A stretch of DNA of 64,000 nucleotides from WTFY01 sp965203725 (GTDB lineage Bacteria; Pseudomonadota; Gammaproteobacteria; UBA4575), in the NCBI GenBank assembly GCA_965203725.1, contig CBDBDH010000002.1, positions 186,001 to 250,000 on the forward strand. The letters are read 5' to 3'. The notes under the pieces were generated by a model. That model made no database searches, had not been told where the DNA came from, and saw nothing but the letters and a program-made list of their open reading frames with translations. The position numbers and the translations under genes were made by a program. Shown piece by piece: positions 8,688 to 18,700 of the stretch (the stretch's first letter is position 1; every line of letters starts with the position of its first letter).

Positions 8688-8795
8688 CGAAAGGTACTGC
8701 CTCGTCTGTACCGGCTGCCCACAGGATACCATCCCGGACCGGGACCCATGGCGGGGAAAATGCACCGTGCCCGGCGGGGCCGCACAGGTAGCCCG

Positions 8796-9545
8796 CTAGC
8801 ACTCGTCATGCGCCGACAAGTCCCCCCACAGCAGCTGTGCGCAGGCGAGGGCAGTCAACGCGGCCGTTTCGGTACGCAGTGTCCGCGGACCCAGGGCGAT
8901 GGCCTCGAACCCCTTGGCCAGGACCCGGTCCGTCTCGGTTTTGCTCAGGCCACCTTCCGGGCCGATCACCAGCCAGACTTTTCCCGGGGAATCCTGGGCG
9001 AAGTGCGCCAGCCCGTCGCTAGCGCCGATGTCGAGGACGAATCCCCGTGCATCCTCCCCGGGTGGGTCCAGGCTGCCCAAATCCCGTGCTTCATGCAGGA
9101 TGGGAAGGACCGCACGTCCGCACTGTTCGCAGGCGCTGACGATGACGTTCTGCCAGTGCCGGTGCCGGTTTGCCCGGACCTGGTCCGAGAACCGGGTCAC
9201 GGTGCGCTCGGTGATGACCGGGTGTATTTCGCTCACGCCCGCCTCGACGGTCTTCTGGATGGCGAAGTCCATGTGCGTATTTCTCGACACGCCGAGCACC
9301 AGGTGGGTTTCCAGGGTGGATTCCTTCCTGGCAGGGGTCCGGTCCGTGATCCGCACGGTCACGGCTTTCTTGCTGAAGGTTACGGGCTGGCCGGGGTAGT
9401 CGTAGCCGTCGCCGTTGAACAGGACCAGCGGCGAGTGCCTGTTGATGCGAAGTACGCGGGTTGCGTGATGGCGCGTGCGGTCATCCAGGCTGATTTCGCC
9501 GTGCACGGTCAGCTCTTGAGGGGTGTACAGACGAATGGCCTGCAT
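8796..9545 (-). CDS. rsmE: 16S rRNA (uracil-1498-N3)-methyltransferase
   Basis: RsmE uses SAM to methylate U1498 of 16S rRNA. The 249-residue protein has the N-terminal PUA-like domain (HHATRVLRINRH near 27-38) and a C-terminal SPOUT knot with VWLVIGPEGGLSKTE near residue 180 and IALGPRTLRTETAALTAL near 210, where SAM binds in the trefoil knot. It follows ahcY by 27 bases in the same cluster, which suits a SAM-consuming enzyme next to SAM recycling genes. The context, rsmE then gshB, is conserved in gammaproteobacteria. Confidence 0.96.
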   Translation of the reverse strand: MQAIRLYTPQELTVHGEISLDDRTRHHATRVLRINRHSPLVLFNGDGYDYPGQPVTFSKKAVTVRITDRTPARKESTLETHLVLGVSRNTHMDFAIQKTVEAGVSEIHPVITERTVTRFSDQVRANRHRHWQNVIVSACEQCGRAVLPILHEARDLGSLDPPGEDARGFVLDIGASDGLAHFAQDSPGKVWLVIGPEGGLSKTETDRVLAKGFEAIALGPRTLRTETAALTALACAQLLWGDLSAHDEC

Positions 9546-9572
9546 GGTGCCGAAGGCAAGTGAGCGCCGGGT

Positions 9573-10886
9573 TCAGTAGCGGTAGTAATCCGGTTTGTAG
9601 GGCCCGTCCAGGTCTACCCGGATGTATTCCGCCTGTTCCGGGGTCAGACGCGTCAGTTTCGCACCGATCTTGTCCAGGTGCAGGCGCGCCACTTCCTCGT
9701 CGAGCATCTTGGGCAGCACGTACACCTTGTTTTCGTACTGGTCCGGATTTTTCCACAGTTCCATTTGTGCGAGCACCTGGTTGGTAAAGGAGTTCGACAT
9801 CACGAAGCTCGGATGGCCCGTGGCGCAGCCCAGGTTCACGAGACGGCCTTCTGCGAGGAGGATGATGCGCTTGCCATCCGGAAAGAGGATGTGATCCACC
9901 TGTGGCTTGATGTTCTCCCACGGGTACTGCCTGAGGCTTGCGACATCGATTTCATTGTCGAAGTGTCCGATGTTGCAGACGATGGCCTGGTCCTTCATGG
10001 CCCGCAGATGATCATGGCTGATGACATGGTAATTGCCGGTTGCGGTCACGAAGATGTCTGCGCTCGAGACCACGTCTTCCAGGGTGACCACGCGGTACCC
10101 GGCCATGGCGGCCTGCAACGCGCAAATGGGATCGATCTCCGTGATCAGGACGTTCGCCCCGAGGCTGCGCAGGGACTGCGCACAGCCCTTGCCCACGTCG
10201 CCAAAGCCGAAGACCACTGCGGTTTTTGCCGCGATCATGACGTCGGTGGCGCGCTTGACGCCGTCCACCAGCGATTCGCGACAGCCGTACAGGTTGTCGA
10301 ACTTGGACTTGGTCACGGAATCGTTGACGTTGAATGCCGGGACTTTCAGGTCCTTGTTTTTTTCCATTTCCAGCAGGCGGTGAACCCCGGTGGTCGTCTC
10401 CTCCGACAGGCCCTGGACCTGCTCCAGCAGTTCGGGGAAGTTTTCATGCATGATCTTGGTCAGGTCGCCGCCGTCGTCGAGCAGCAGGTTCGGATGCCAG
10501 CCGCCGGGCCCGCGGATGGTCTGCTCAATGCACCATGTGTAGTCCTCCTCGGTTTCACCTTTCCAGGCAAACACGGGAACCCCGCCGGCCGCCATGGCCG
10601 CGGCCGCGTGATCCTGGGTGGAAAATATGTTGCAGGAGGACCATCGCACCTGGGCGCCCAGTGCGGTCAGGGTTTCGATCAGTACGGCGGTCTGCACCGT
10701 CATGTGCAGGCAGCCCGCAATGCGCGCACCGGCCAGCGGTTTCTCATCGCCGTACTTCTCGCGCAGGGCCATCAGGCCGGGCATCTCGGTCTCGGCGATG
10801 GCGATCTCCTTGCGCCCCCAGTCGGCCAGGGCGAGGTCCGCCACCTTGAAATCCGCTGCCACTTTCTGCGCAGGTTGAATGCTCAT
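9573..10886 (-). CDS. ahcY: Adenosylhomocysteinase
   Basis: AhcY splits S-adenosylhomocysteine into adenosine and homocysteine, relieving product inhibition of methyltransferases. At 437 residues it has the family landmarks: GCLHMTVQTAVLIETL, WSSCNIFSTQDHAAAA near 83-98, NVNDSVTKSKFDNLYGCRE near 180-198, the NAD site VFGFGDVGKGCA near 222, and the C-terminal KPDYYRY that closes the NAD pocket. It begins 33 bases after the metK stop, so the two enzymes that open and close the methyl cycle share a transcript. That gap is too short for a separate SAH riboswitch. Confidence 0.98.
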   Translation of the reverse strand: MSIQPAQKVAADFKVADLALADWGRKEIAIAETEMPGLMALREKYGDEKPLAGARIAGCLHMTVQTAVLIETLTALGAQVRWSSCNIFSTQDHAAAAMAAGGVPVFAWKGETEEDYTWCIEQTIRGPGGWHPNLLLDDGGDLTKIMHENFPELLEQVQGLSEETTTGVHRLLEMEKNKDLKVPAFNVNDSVTKSKFDNLYGCRESLVDGVKRATDVMIAAKTAVVFGFGDVGKGCAQSLRSLGANVLITEIDPICALQAAMAGYRVVTLEDVVSSADIFVTATGNYHVISHDHLRAMKDQAIVCNIGHFDNEIDVASLRQYPWENIKPQVDHILFPDGKRIILLAEGRLVNLGCATGHPSFVMSNSFTNQVLAQMELWKNPDQYENKVYVLPKMLDEEVARLHLDKIGAKLTRLTPEQAEYIRVDLDGPYKPDYYRY

Positions 10887-10919
10887 GATCTTATCGTGCC
10901 GTTCAGCCGGTTTGCGGCA

Positions 10920-12101
10920 TTATACCATTGCGCCCAGTCCGGCCCGCTCCTTCAGTTCGTCCACCCGGTCCGTGCGCTCCCAGCGGAAACTGTCCTCGCT
11001 GCGGCCAAAATGCCCGTAGGCGGCCGTGGCCCGGTAGATCGGGTGAAGCAGGTCCAGCATGGACAGGATTCCAAAAGGCGACAGGTCGAACATGTCCCGG
11101 ACGATCGCCTCGATCCTGTCGTCCGCGACGGTCCCCGTGCCGAAGGTATCGATCGAGATGGAGGTCGGTTGCGCCACGCCGATGGCGTACGAGATCTGGA
11201 TTTCGCAGCGCTCTGCCAGCCCGGCCGCGACCACGTTCTTGGCAACATAGCGTCCCGCGTACGCCGCCGAGCGGTCGACTTTCGAGGGGTCCTTGCCCGA
11301 GAAGGCGCCGCCGCCATGGCGCGCCATGCCCCCGTAGGTGTCGACGATGATCTTGCGCCCGGTCAGACCGCAATCCCCGACCGGGCCGCCGGTCTCGAAC
11401 CGCCCGGTCGGGTTGATGTGGACCTTCGTGTCCGCCGTCATCCACTTTTCCGGCAGCACCGGCTTGATGATCATTTCCCGCACCGCTTCATGCAGGTCTT
11501 CCTGGGTGACGTGCGGGTCATGCTGGGTGGAGAGCACCACCGCCTCGATGCGACAGGGCGTTCCGTCCTCATAGGCAATGGTGACCTGGCTCTTGGCATC
11601 CGGGCGCAGCCAGGCCAGTTGCCCGGTTCGCCTGAGCGTGGACTGCCGGTGTACCAGGCGGTGTGCATAGGTGATGGGCGCCGGCATGAGTACATCGGTT
11701 TCGTTGCAGGCGTAGCCGAACATCATGCCCTGGTCCCCCGCGCCCTGATCCTCTCTGTGTTCGCGGTCGACCCCGCGTGCAATATCGGGCGACTGCTTGC
11801 CCAGCACATTGATGACTGCACAGGTATGCCCGTCAAAACCGATCCCGGAGTGGTCGTATCCAATCCCGTTCACCGTGCGCCGCACGAGGGACTCGAGGTC
11901 CGTCTGGGCCGTGGTCGTGATCTCTCCGGCCAGCACGACCATGCCGGTTTTCACGAGGGTCTCGCAGGCTACGCGGGCCTCGGGGTCCTGTTCGAGAAGG
12001 GCATCGAGCACGGCATCGGAAATCTGGTCTGCCATCTTGTCCGGATGCCCCTCGGATACGGACTCGGAGGTGAAAACGCGTGTCGCAGGCATGGGCCTCA
12101 T
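10920..12101 (-). CDS. metK: S-adenosylmethionine synthetase
   Basis: MetK makes SAM from methionine and ATP. The 393-residue protein starts with the signature FTSESVSEGHPDKMADQISDA (ATP and metal binding) and carries GAGDQGMMFGYACNETD near residue 120 and GGGAFSGKDPSKVDRSAAY near 265. Two in-frame ATGs lie three codons apart (12101 and 12092). The second, giving MPATRVFTSE, has a GAGG three bases upstream and matches family N-termini better, so the start is uncertain by nine bases. It is the first gene of the long minus-strand cluster. Confidence 0.97.
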   Translation of the reverse strand: MRPMPATRVFTSESVSEGHPDKMADQISDAVLDALLEQDPEARVACETLVKTGMVVLAGEITTTAQTDLESLVRRTVNGIGYDHSGIGFDGHTCAVINVLGKQSPDIARGVDREHREDQGAGDQGMMFGYACNETDVLMPAPITYAHRLVHRQSTLRRTGQLAWLRPDAKSQVTIAYEDGTPCRIEAVVLSTQHDPHVTQEDLHEAVREMIIKPVLPEKWMTADTKVHINPTGRFETGGPVGDCGLTGRKIIVDTYGGMARHGGGAFSGKDPSKVDRSAAYAGRYVAKNVVAAGLAERCEIQISYAIGVAQPTSISIDTFGTGTVADDRIEAIVRDMFDLSPFGILSMLDLLHPIYRATAAYGHFGRSEDSFRWERTDRVDELKERAGLGAMV

Positions 12102-12114
12102 CGGGTCTGGTACG

Positions 12115-12135
12115 GCCTGTCAACGGTTAACAGGC
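12115..12135 (-). promoter_or_regulatory. Small hairpin in the metK leader
   Basis: A six-base-pair inverted repeat, GCCTGT and ACAGGC around a nine-base loop, lies 14 bases upstream of the longer metK start. It has no T-run, so it is not a terminator. It does not resemble any SAM or SAH riboswitch I can recognise. It may be chance or a short leader structure affecting metK translation. Confidence 0.3.
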
Positions 12136-12195
12136 GCCTTGAATCGCGCTATTCTACGCAATTCGAGTACATTTAAGAAATGCACCCCTGATTCC

Positions 12196-12753
12196 ATGGC
12201 GCTCACACCTTCCAACATGATGCCCCTAGGTACCCCGGCGCCGGAATTTTGCCTGCCGGACACGGTTTCCGGCAAGGAAGTGTGCCTGTCGGATGTGCGC
12301 GGCGAGGTCGCGACCGTGGTCATGTTCATATGCAACCACTGCCCCTTCGTAAAGCATATCCAGGACGAACTGGCCCGGCTCGGCCGGGAGTATCCTGCCC
12401 GGGGTGTCTCGCTGGTGGCCGTCAGTTCCAACGATGCCGTCGAGTACCCCGAGGATTCACCGGAAAACATGAAGGCCCTGGCGGAGTCCCTCGGATATAC
12501 CTTTCCCTACCTGTATGACGAGACCCAGCAGGTGGCCAGGCTGTACGATGCGGCCTGCACGCCCGACATCTATGTCTTCGACCAGGCGCTGGAGTGCGCA
12601 TACCGGGGGCAACTGGACGATTCGCGACCGGGCAATGACATCCCCGTGACCGGCGAAAACCTGCGCCGTGCCCTGGATGCCCTGCTGGCGGGTCAAGATG
12701 TCGACCCCGAACAGAAACCCAGCGTAGGGTGCAACATCAAGTGGAAGGCATGA
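12196..12753 (+). CDS. Thioredoxin-fold redoxin (peroxiredoxin-like, AhpC/TSA type)
   Basis: A 185-residue cytoplasmic redoxin resembling the PRX-like group found in cyanobacteria and proteobacteria. It has APEFCLPDT near the start, a CNHC motif in FICNHCPFVKHI near residue 52, a family-typical CTPDIYVFD near 115 and the terminal PSVGCNIKWK. The CxxC is in the position of the thioredoxin active site, so a thiol-disulfide or peroxide-reducing role is likely but the substrate is unknown. The ATG of MALTPSNMM is chosen because the longer frame runs antisense through metK. It is divergent from metK. Confidence 0.85.
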   Translation: MALTPSNMMPLGTPAPEFCLPDTVSGKEVCLSDVRGEVATVVMFICNHCPFVKHIQDELARLGREYPARGVSLVAVSSNDAVEYPEDSPENMKALAESLGYTFPYLYDETQQVARLYDAACTPDIYVFDQALECAYRGQLDDSRPGNDIPVTGENLRRALDALLAGQDVDPEQKPSVGCNIKWKA

Positions 12754-12939
12754 CGTCTTGCCCGGGATAAGCCGAGAGGCAGGGTCCGGCGGCTGAACCC
12801 GACCCGTCGGGATGGCCGGACCGCCTGTTCTGGATGATGGCACAGCGACGGATGATCCCTGCCCGGGCCCCGGTGCGGGCTCGATGCAAAGGTCGCTGAG
12901 CGGAAGTGTCTGCGTCGCGCCCGTAATGCGGTAGGCTGC

Positions 12940-14517
12940 ATGGTAATGGCAACTGTTTCAGCAAGACTGACAAGGCGGCGACGGCAGCCCGCGTCAACGG
13001 TGCTGTTCCCGGTCATCGCCGGGTTTCTCGTGGCCGCGTGTTCACAAAAATCATTCCTGCCGGTGCAAGAGCCCGTGCCGCCGTTGCCCGAGAAATTCAC
13101 CGGGGAGGCGGCGGTCGAGGCCTACGCGCCGCTGCAGTGGTGGAAAACATTCAACGATCCGGTACTTGACCGGGTCGTTGAAGCCGTGCTTGCGTCGAAC
13201 TTCGATCTGGCGGGGGCCGTGGCGCGCGTGGAGCAGGCCCGGGCCCGGGCCCGCATTGCGAATGCGGCCAGGTACCCGGCGCTGCAGCCGTCTGCGGTGG
13301 CCGAGGACACGGATTCACCGACCAATGCCGGAGTGGGTCAGCAGATCGAGGAGGTCGGCTTGAGCCCGGAACTCAAGCAGGAGTTTGGCATTTCCGTGCC
13401 GGACCGCCTGGCGGTGACCACCTATTCCCTGAGTACGGAATTCTCCTACGAAGCCGACTTCTGGGGCCGCAACCGCAATGATGCACAGGCGGCCCGAGCC
13501 CGAGCCCTGGCTTCCGAGTGGGACCACCGTGCCGCCCGGATCGGGGTCATTGCGGAAACCGTGCACACCTACATCGAGGTCGCCTGGCTGCACCGCCAAC
13601 TCGGGCTGTCCGACGAGATCGTGGGGATCCTGAAGGAGCGCGAGAAGCTCACCACGGCCCGCTATCACCGTGGCCTGAATACCGCGCGCGAACTCTATAC
13701 CGCGCGCCTGCAGCTGTGGAATTCGCAGGCTGAATTGCCCGCCGTCCGGGGCCGGCTGGCCGATGCGCAGGGGCGTCTATGGGTGCTGCTGGGAGGGTAC
13801 CGGGCGGACCTGGCCGGCATGCTGCCCGATTCCCTGTCGCCGTCGATGACGTTCGAGCGCATTCCGGTGGGCATCCCGGCGGACCTCCTCGCGCAGCGCC
13901 CCGATGTGGGTGCGGCCCGCCAGCACATGGAAGCGGCCCGCTATGCCGTCGGTGCCCGCCGGGCCGACCTTCTGCCGTCCCTGTCCCTGTCCGGCTCCAT
14001 CGGTCTGCAGGGTTCGGACACCGATCAGTGGTTCGATGCGGACCAGTGGTTCAAGAACCTGAGCCTGAATCTGGTCGGGCCGGTATTCCAGGGCCAGCGG
14101 CTGCGCCACCACGTGACTCTCGCAGAGACCCGGCTGGAAGAAGCAGTTTCCGCCTACAGGCACTCCGTGGTGACCGCGGTCAACGAGGTCGAGGCGGTGC
14201 TGGCCCAGCTGGAGACCAGCCGCCACCGCCATGCCCTGCTGAGTTCGTCCGTCGAGGAAGCCCGGGCGGAGGCCGCCTTTCAGGAGCGGCGCTACCGGTC
14301 CGGGGTCGGGGACTACGATGACTATCTGGCCGCCTCGGAAACCCTCACCAGCATGAAGTCCTCGCTGGTCGGGGCAGAACGTGACCTGGGCTACATGCGA
14401 CTCGCGCTGCACCGCGCCCTGGGCGGTGTGTGGACGGCTTCTGACCCGGGCGCCGTGCAGATCGACGATTCCCCGCAGGCTGCGGGTCCGCAAGTTGCAA
14501 CCTTACCCACTGAGTAA
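12940..14517 (+). CDS. RND efflux outer-membrane factor (NodT/OprM type lipoprotein)
   Basis: A 525-residue TolC-like outer-membrane channel subunit. The N-terminus has a basic stretch, a hydrophobic core and a lipobox ending VAAC, so it is likely lipid-anchored. After it come the WWKTFNDPVLDRVV opening and two repeats of the coiled-coil family fold, with VGIPADLLAQRPDVGAARQ, diagnostic for this family, near residue 305. An alternative start two codons downstream is also an ATG. It is six bases upstream of the adaptor gene, forming a three-gene efflux operon. The substrate cannot be predicted. Confidence 0.93.
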   Translation: MVMATVSARLTRRRRQPASTVLFPVIAGFLVAACSQKSFLPVQEPVPPLPEKFTGEAAVEAYAPLQWWKTFNDPVLDRVVEAVLASNFDLAGAVARVEQARARARIANAARYPALQPSAVAEDTDSPTNAGVGQQIEEVGLSPELKQEFGISVPDRLAVTTYSLSTEFSYEADFWGRNRNDAQAARARALASEWDHRAARIGVIAETVHTYIEVAWLHRQLGLSDEIVGILKEREKLTTARYHRGLNTARELYTARLQLWNSQAELPAVRGRLADAQGRLWVLLGGYRADLAGMLPDSLSPSMTFERIPVGIPADLLAQRPDVGAARQHMEAARYAVGARRADLLPSLSLSGSIGLQGSDTDQWFDADQWFKNLSLNLVGPVFQGQRLRHHVTLAETRLEEAVSAYRHSVVTAVNEVEAVLAQLETSRHRHALLSSSVEEARAEAAFQERRYRSGVGDYDDYLAASETLTSMKSSLVGAERDLGYMRLALHRALGGVWTASDPGAVQIDDSPQAAGPQVATLPTE

Positions 14518-14523
14518 ACCAGC

Positions 14524-15753
14524 ATGAACAGACTGAAGAACAAACTGAAAGGTTACCTGGTCGCCGCGGGGATCCTGGCCGGTGCGGTGGTGCTGGCATC
14601 CGTTCTGGTGTCCCTGGCCCCTGAGCCGGAGCGCCGTGAGCAACCGCCCCAGATTCCGTTTGTGCGTTCCGCCCAGGTGGTGTCCGGGAAGGGAGCCATC
14701 CCCGTGTACGGGGCCGGAACCGTGCGGCCCAGTGCGGAAATCGACATCACCCCGCAAGTCAGCGGCAGGGTCGACTGGATGAACCCGGGTTTTCACAGTG
14801 GCGGGCGGATCGGGGCGGGCGATACGATCTTCCGCATCGAACAGGAGGACTACCAGTACCGCCTTCGCGAGGCCGTGGCCGACCTTGAAGACCGCAAGGT
14901 GGCCCTGCTCGAGGCCCGGGAACTGGCGGCGGTGGCCCGCAGCGAATACGAGCAATTCTCCGGACGACAGCTTGAGTCGGGTGCCGCGGTGGACCAGGCC
15001 AGCCCGCTGGTTCTGCGAGAACCCCAGCTGAAGGCGGCCCAGGCCGCCCTGAAACGCGAGGAAGCCAAGGTCGCCGAAGCCAAGCTCGCCTTGGCCCGGA
15101 CACGTGTGAAAGCCCCCTTTGACGGCTATGTGCGCGAGGAATCCGTGGACATAGGCCAGTTTCTGACGGTGGGCCAGGTCGTCGGGCGGCTGTTTGCCGC
15201 CGATGCCGTCGAGGTGGTCCTGCCGCTGTCCGACGCCGATGCTGCACTGATCCCCGGACTGTGGGAACTTCAGGCCGGCGATGCCGGGCGACAGGTGGAT
15301 GCGCGTGTCCTGGCAAGATACGGTGACGCCCATTACGCCTGGGATGGTTACGTGGACCGCGCCGAGGCCTCGCTTGACAAGCAGACCCGCACCATCGATG
15401 TGATTGTGCGTGTCCCGGATCCCTTTTCTGCAGGCACCCCGACTGGCCCGGCAGGCCCCGTCGGCCGGGCGCCTCCGCTTTTGGTGGGCAAGTTTGTAGA
15501 GGTGGAAATCCAGGGGCTCACCCCGCAGAGCTATTTCCGGATCCCGCGTTCGGCCCTGCAACCGGGCAACGAGGTCTGGGTGATCGGCGATGACCAAGGA
15601 GTCCGCATCGTCCCGGTACATCTCCTGCAGCGCGGCGACGATGAAATCTTCGTGACCGGCGCCCTTGAACAAGGGCAGGCCGTGATCACCGGCGGCATCC
15701 AGTTTGCGACCGAAGGCATGAGGGTGCGCAGCCTGGATGCAGTGGAGCCATGA
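14524..15753 (+). CDS. RND efflux periplasmic adaptor subunit
   Basis: A 409-residue membrane-fusion protein that links the inner-membrane pump to the outer-membrane channel. One N-terminal membrane segment (residues about 10-32) is followed by the barrel-sandwich start GAGTVRPSAEIDITPQVSG, a coiled-coil hairpin with many Ala/Glu (about 110-190), then KAPFDGYVREESVDIGQF, the return of the lipoyl-like domain. Its end overlaps the pump gene by four bases (ATGA), so translation is coupled. Confidence 0.94.
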   Translation: MNRLKNKLKGYLVAAGILAGAVVLASVLVSLAPEPERREQPPQIPFVRSAQVVSGKGAIPVYGAGTVRPSAEIDITPQVSGRVDWMNPGFHSGGRIGAGDTIFRIEQEDYQYRLREAVADLEDRKVALLEARELAAVARSEYEQFSGRQLESGAAVDQASPLVLREPQLKAAQAALKREEAKVAEAKLALARTRVKAPFDGYVREESVDIGQFLTVGQVVGRLFAADAVEVVLPLSDADAALIPGLWELQAGDAGRQVDARVLARYGDAHYAWDGYVDRAEASLDKQTRTIDVIVRVPDPFSAGTPTGPAGPVGRAPPLLVGKFVEVEIQGLTPQSYFRIPRSALQPGNEVWVIGDDQGVRIVPVHLLQRGDDEIFVTGALEQGQAVITGGIQFATEGMRVRSLDAVEP

Positions 15754-18700
15754 GCCGGGAAGAAAGTCATCCGGGAGAGCCCGGCGGCCCGATCGCCTAT
15801 ATGGCGAACAACAGCATTGCGGCCAACCTGTTCATGTTCGCCATACTGGCGGCAGGCCTGGTGGCCTTGACGGGGCTGGAACGGGAATCATGGCCGACAG
15901 TGCCGTTCAATACCGTCGAAGTCTCCATGGCGTACCCCGGCGCTACCCCGGAAGAGGTGGAAGAGTCGATCGTGGCCAAGATCGAGGAGCAGGTCAACTC
16001 GCTCGATGATGTCAAGAGAGTGAAGTCCGTGGCTGCGCCGGGGATGGCGTCGGTGCGTGTCGAACTGAAAGCCGGCACGGATATGGGCCGCATGCTGGAT
16101 GAGGTCAAAACCGCAGTGGGCCGCGTGCAGTCCTTTCCCGCCGCCGCCGAGCGAGCGGAGTTCAGGGAAATGACCAATCATCAGAGCGTGATTCGTCTCC
16201 TGGTCTACGGCGCGATCTCCGAGCGTTCCCTCAAGGAACTGGCGTACCAGATCGAGGATGAACTGGCCTCGCTCCCCGCTGTGTCATCGGTCGAGACCAG
16301 CGGTGTGCGGGATTACGAGATTTCCATCGAGGTCCCGCAGTCCCGCCTGCGTGCCCTGGGCATTACCCTGGCTGACATTGCAGATACGGTTCGCCACGGT
16401 TCCCTTGATCTGTCGGCAGGCAGTATCGAAACCCGGGAGACCGAAGTGCGTGTCCGTACCCGGGGTCAGCGTTATGTTCAGCAGGATTTCGAGGAAATTG
16501 TCGTTCTCAGCGGAAATGACGGCACGGTCGTGCGGCTGGGAGACATCGCCAGGGTGCACGACGGTTTCCAGGATTCCGACCTGATCATTCGCCACCAGAA
16601 CCGGCCGGCGGCCTTTGTCGAGGTCTACAGGGCGGACGGGGAACAGGTGATGGATGTTGCCACGGCAGTGCAGGAACACGTTGCCAATGTGATCACCCCC
16701 TCCCTGCCGGACGGTGTCGGGATCACCATCTGGAACGATGACTCCCTGACCTATCAGGAACGCGTGAACCTTCTTCTCAAGAATGGCAGCCTGGGTCTTT
16801 TGCTCGTGCTGGTTGCATTGGCCCTGTTCCTCGAGATCCGGCTCGCCGTGTGGGTCGCGGCCGGCCTCGCCGTAGCGGGGATCGGCGCGCTGGCCGTCAT
16901 GCTGGCAGTGGACATTGCGATCAATACCATCTCCTTGTTCGCGTTTGTCCTGGCCATCGGCATCGTGGTAGACGATGCGATCGTCGTGGCCGAGCACATC
17001 CACTACGAGCGCAAGCGGGGTACGCCCGGTGTCGCTGCTGCGATCCGGGGCGCACGGCGGATCAAGGTGCCGCTGACGTTTGCCGTGCTTACCTCGGTTG
17101 CCGCATTCACGCCGCTGTTCTTCATACCGGGCGGCATCGGGCAGGTGTGGAAGGCGTTGCCGGTGATCATTATTGCGATGCTGCTGATTTCCCTGATCGA
17201 ATCACTGCTGATCCTGCCCAACCACCTGTCTCGCCTGCATGGCCCGGAGTGGGTTCCCACCGGATCGGTCGACCGGTTTTTTGCCCGCGTCCAGGGCACC
17301 GTCGACCAGTTGCTGGACAAATTCCTGCAGGGTCCCCTGGATCGAGGGCTGCACTTTGCGACGGCCCAGCCCGTCGTGACGCTGGCGGGCGCCATCGGCC
17401 TTTTGATCCTGAGCATTTCCCTGATACCGGCAGGCATCGTTGCGACATCCTTCGCGGACGTGGTGGAGGGTGATTTCGTAACCGCTACGCTCGAGATGCC
17501 GGACGGCACGACTGCACAAAGGACGTACGAGGTGGCGAAGGAACTGGAAGCGGCCGGACATCGGGTGATCGAACGAATTTCGCGTGACCGGCCGGAGGAC
17601 GAACCCGACCTGCTTTCCGGGGTGACCGTGACCGTTGGCCAGGGACCGAGGGTCGAGGGCGGAGGGCTGGCGCCCAAGCTTTCGCTGAATCCGGAAGCCA
17701 ATATCGCCACGATCGAGTTCAAGTTGGTGAGCGCTCAACAGCGACAGATCTCCACGGGTGCAGTGGCCCAGGCATGGCGGGACGAGGTGGGGATCCTGCC
17801 CTACGTTCGTGGTGTTGCCTTCAGCGGCAAGGTCTTCGATCTGGGCAATCCCATCGAGGCGGTGCTGTCACATCCGGAACCGCAGCGTCTCAACCAGGTA
17901 GCGGAATCCGTGGTCCACGGTCTGCGCGAGGTGGAAGGGGTCTTTGACGTGCGCTCCGACCATACGCCGGGAGTGCGGGAAATCCAGCTCGAATTGCGAC
18001 CGGAGGCACGTACGCTCGGACTTACGCTTGAAGAAATGGCGCAACAGGCGCGCTCGGCATTCTTTGGCGCGGAGGCCCTGCGGGTGCAGCGCGGGCGCGA
18101 GGAGGTGCGGGTGTACGTGCGCCTGCCCGAAGAAGAGCGCAATGCCATCACCGACGTTGAACGCTACCTTGTCTACACTCCGGATGGGGCCGAGGTCCCG
18201 CTCAGCCAGGTCGCCAAGCTCAATTCAGGCATTTCGCCGCCGGCCATACGGCGCAAGGACGGGCAGCGCGTGATCACGGTCACGGCGGACGTGGACCCGA
18301 CCGTAATTACCGGTGGGGAGGCCAATACCATTCTGGCGGATTCAATTCTTGCAGAACTCAAGGACAGGCACCCGGGCCTGGTGTACACGTTCGGAGGAGA
18401 GCAGCAAGAGCAGATCGAATCGCTGGATTCGCTGAACCGCGGGTTTGCCATCGCAATGCTCATGATATTTGCCTTGCTGGCCATCCCGCTTCGTTCCTAT
18501 ACCAAGCCATTCATCATCATGGCCGTCATCCCGTTCGGACTCATCGGCGCCATCTGGGGCCACCTGGTACTGGGGATCGCCATGAGTGCGGCATCCTTCA
18601 TGGGTATCTTCGGTCTGAGCGGTGTCGTGGTCAATGACTCCCTGGTGATGATCGATTTCATTGACCAGAAACTTGATGAAGGGGTTCCTGCGCGGACTGC

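Noticed and set aside
7596..9563. A plus-strand open frame of 655 codons
   Set aside because: It is antisense to gshB and rsmE and shows no family motif.
10887..10919. An SAH riboswitch for ahcY
   Set aside because: The gap after metK is only 33 bases, too short, and lacks the conserved core.
9678..12176. A plus-strand open frame of 832 codons
   Set aside because: It runs antisense across ahcY and metK, both unmistakable on the minus strand. Its translation has no recognisable domain and is an artefact of GC-rich codon bias.
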